Origin: DATBLE01 sp046732255
GTDB taxonomy: Bacteria; Actinomycetota; Thermoleophilia; Gaiellales; Gaiellaceae
Length of the DNA stretch: 64,000 nt
Assembly: GCA_046732255.1 (NCBI GenBank)
Contig: JBKPMR010000031.1
Coordinates: 62,001 to 126,000 of the forward strand
Direction of reading: 5' to 3'
The notes beneath the pieces were generated by a model. The model did not search any database, was not told the DNA's origin, and was given only the letters and a program-made list of their open reading frames with translations. The translations under genes and the position numbers were made by a program. Shown one piece after another: positions 62,381 to 64,000 of this stretch. Each line of letters starts with the position of its first letter. Within the stretch, counting starts at the first letter, position 1.

Positions 62381-63337
62381 CTATCCGAACGTGAACGAGT
62401 ACGCCTCGGCGCCGGGTTGGAGGAACGTGATCTCGAGCGTGCGGTCGCGGACCTCGTCCTGCACGCGCACCAGCTGGTACAGGCGTCCTTCCCGGAGCAC
62501 GCCGTTTCCCTCCTCGTCGACGTCCAGGCCGTGCGACCGGCCCGGGGCCCTGCCGTCGAGAAGCACGCGGAAGGGGATCGGTTCGTGCGCTCCGGGAGAC
62601 AGCACGAGATGCGCGTCGCGGGCGTGGAACCGGAAGGCGATGCTCCCGTTGCCGCGGTCGAGCACGACGTTCTCACGGCCGACCGTCCACTCGCCGGCCA
62701 GGCCCCAGTGGTTGAGGGCCATGTGTGCCGGAACCTCGTAGACGCCGGGCTCGTCCAGCGCGGCACCGTCGACGGCGGCGAAGCGCTCGCCGCGCAGGTG
62801 GCCGAGATACGTCTCGGGCGTCCGCAGGTGGGACCAGTCGGCCTCCGCCTCCACGCCGGCCCCTTCGACGGAGACGAGCTCGCGCTCGATGCCGAGCAAC
62901 CGCTGGACCTCGTGCTCCGACTGCTCGTAGCGGCCTTCGCCGAAGTGCTGGTCGCGAATGACGCCGTCCCGGTCGACGAAGTAGAGGGCAGGCCAGTAGT
63001 GATTGTCGAAGGCGCTCCAGATCGCATACTCGTTGTCGACCGCGACCGGGTAGTCGATCCCGCGGACCTCGATCGCCTTCCGGATGCCGTCGACCTCGTG
63101 CTCGAACGAGAACTCAGGCGTGTGGACGCCGATCACGACCAACCCGTCGTCTCGGTAGGCCTGCGACCACGCCCGGACGTACGGCTCCTGACGGAGCCAG
63201 TTGATACACGTCAGCGTCCAGAAGTTCACGAGGACGACGTGGCCGCGCAGTTCCGCGGGACCGAGTGGCTCGGAGTTGAGCCACTCGGTCGCCCCGTCGA
63301 GCGGGGGCATGTGCAGACGCTCGAAGGTAGTGCTCAC
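62381..63337 (-). CDS. Thioredoxin-like (DipZ/TlpA-type) protein lacking the resolving cysteine
   Basis: A 318-residue cytosolic-looking protein: thioredoxin/redoxin domain in the first 150 residues (VVLVNFWTLTCINWLRQEP, GLVVIGVHTPEFSFE, PALYFVDRDGVI), then a carbohydrate-binding-like beta domain typical of DipZ C-termini (GSIAFRFHARDAHLVLSPG). The usual CxxC (TCINC) is TCINW: Cys44 remains and Cys47 is Trp. GTG start overlaps the epoxide hydrolase stop (GTGA). Confidence 0.87.
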   Translation of the reverse strand: MSTTFERLHMPPLDGATEWLNSEPLGPAELRGHVVLVNFWTLTCINWLRQEPYVRAWSQAYRDDGLVVIGVHTPEFSFEHEVDGIRKAIEVRGIDYPVAVDNEYAIWSAFDNHYWPALYFVDRDGVIRDQHFGEGRYEQSEHEVQRLLGIERELVSVEGAGVEAEADWSHLRTPETYLGHLRGERFAAVDGAALDEPGVYEVPAHMALNHWGLAGEWTVGRENVVLDRGNGSIAFRFHARDAHLVLSPGAHEPIPFRVLLDGRAPGRSHGLDVDEEGNGVLREGRLYQLVRVQDEVRDRTLEITFLQPGAEAYSFTFG

Positions 63338-64000
63338 GACGAGCTCCTCAGTGACTCGAAGGCAGCGCGCACCTCCTTCGCGAAGAGCTCGGGCTCCTCC
63401 CAGGCAGCGAAGTGGCCGCCCCGATCGGCCTCGTTGAAATAGACGACGTTCGGGTACGACGTCTCGACCCAGCTGCGCGGGCTGCGCCAGATCTCGCCGG
63501 GGAACGTGGTGAAAGCGACCGGGAGCGAGACGTCCGGAGGAGCCTGGCCCGCTGCGGCGGCTGCGGCCAGGGCTTGTCCGTCCTCCCAGTACGAGCGGGC
63601 CGCCGAGGCTCCGGTACCGGTCAGCCAGTAGAGCGTGATGTTGTCGAGGATGTTCTCCCGGGTGAGTCCGCCCGAGGGCTGCCCGTCCACGAAGGCTCGG
63701 GCGATCTTGTAGTAGCTGTCCGTGTCGTGGTCGAGCAGCCAGGCGGCCAAGGCGACGGGTGAATCCAGGAGGGCGTAGCCGATCGTCTGGGGCCGGGTGG
63801 CCTGCTCCAGGAAGTAGCCGAAGCCGCTTGCCCTGAAGGTGGCGAGCGCCTCGGACGCCGCTCGTTCGTCCTCGGACTCCGCCGCCATTGGGGCGCCAAG
63901 GACCGTGACGAGCAGGTTCATGTGGATTCCCAGCAGCCCCTCGGGCGCCTGGCGGCCCATTGCATCGGTGACGGCGGCGCCCACGTCGCCGCCCTGGGCG
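63334..64000 (-). CDS. Epoxide hydrolase family protein, N-terminus cut by window edge
   Basis: C-terminal 220 or so residues of an alpha/beta hydrolase of the epoxide hydrolase (EHN-type) family. The nucleophile region AQGGDVGAAVTDAM is at the window edge (Asp in GGD), LLDSPVALAAWLLDHDTDSY and NITLYWLTGTGASAARSYWE are typical, and the catalytic His lies in DRGGHFAAWEEPE. The gene continues past 64000. It is cotranscribed with the thioredoxin-like gene. Confidence 0.9.
   Translation of the reverse strand, partial: AQGGDVGAAVTDAMGRQAPEGLLGIHMNLLVTVLGAPMAAESEDERAASEALATFRASGFGYFLEQATRPQTIGYALLDSPVALAAWLLDHDTDSYYKIARAFVDGQPSGGLTRENILDNITLYWLTGTGASAARSYWEDGQALAAAAAAGQAPPDVSLPVAFTTFPGEIWRSPRSWVETSYPNVVYFNEADRGGHFAAWEEPELFAKEVRAAFESLRSSS

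Noticed and set aside
63334..64000. Haloalkane dehalogenase instead of epoxide hydrolase
   Set aside because: The visible cap-region motifs and the GGD nucleophile context match the epoxide hydrolase family better, although the N-terminus is missing.

Overview
The window is GC-rich chromosomal DNA with short intergenic gaps, many 4-base ATGA/GTGA start-stop overlaps, frequent GTG/TTG starts and several promoters whose -10 box lies 6-9 bases before the start codon (probable leaderless mRNAs). Together with a B12-dependent ribonucleotide reductase, ThyX, FolE2/MptA-type GTP cyclohydrolase, an ECF sigma/anti-sigma pair and a complete hopanoid cluster, this suggests an actinobacterium, possibly of the Thermoleophilia (Gaiellales-like). 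The placement is an inference. I see no phage, plasmid or CRISPR genes and no transposase.

Layout. 0-10 kb: nrdJ (cut by the left edge), a secreted protein, an O-antigen-ligase-like membrane protein, a LytR_C protein, a nucleotide-sugar epimerase, then tmk-holB. 10-17 kb: an oligopeptide-type solute-binding protein, a LysR regulator and one orphan permease, then tRNA-Thr(CGU), an M28-like secreted protein and a zinc alcohol dehydrogenase. 17.7-25.4 kb: a tight hopanoid/isoprenoid operon hpnC-hpnD-hpnE-shc-hpnH-hpnG-ispH plus a YjbQ-like gene. 25.4-28.3 kb: small membrane proteins and a CopC-CopD fusion. 28.3-41.4 kb: an epimerase, a five-domain c-di-GMP protein, a kynureninase-like enzyme, hydrolase, DUF72, thyX, sigma/anti-sigma, SOD, plsY, clpS, folE2, a degenerate histidine-kinase-like protein, a cupin and Fpg. 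41.4-48.6 kb: asparaginase, DppA peptidase, kelch and SGNH proteins, rsgA, and a divergent MFS/ArsR pair with two clear operators. 48.6-55.9 kb: large secreted proteins around a TrmB-type regulator, one of them frameshifted. 56-64 kb: a cytochrome c membrane protein, Na+/H+ antiporter, BioY, Lrp/EamA, two DHFR-like proteins, a thioredoxin-like protein and an epoxide hydrolase cut by the right edge.

The most unusual layer is non-coding. At least five families of short dispersed palindromes sit at the 3' ends of genes. Most are odd-length with a single A or T at the centre. One family (four copies) supplies the last codons of holB and of the c-di-GMP gene in the same reading frame; another supplies the tail of the CopC-CopD fusion. 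Two other sites are 80- and 81-bp tandem duplications that carry a hairpin. A separate 224-bp element at 34.05-34.28 kb has perfect 20-bp terminal inverted repeats and looks like a MITE. No mobilising enzyme for any of these is in the window.
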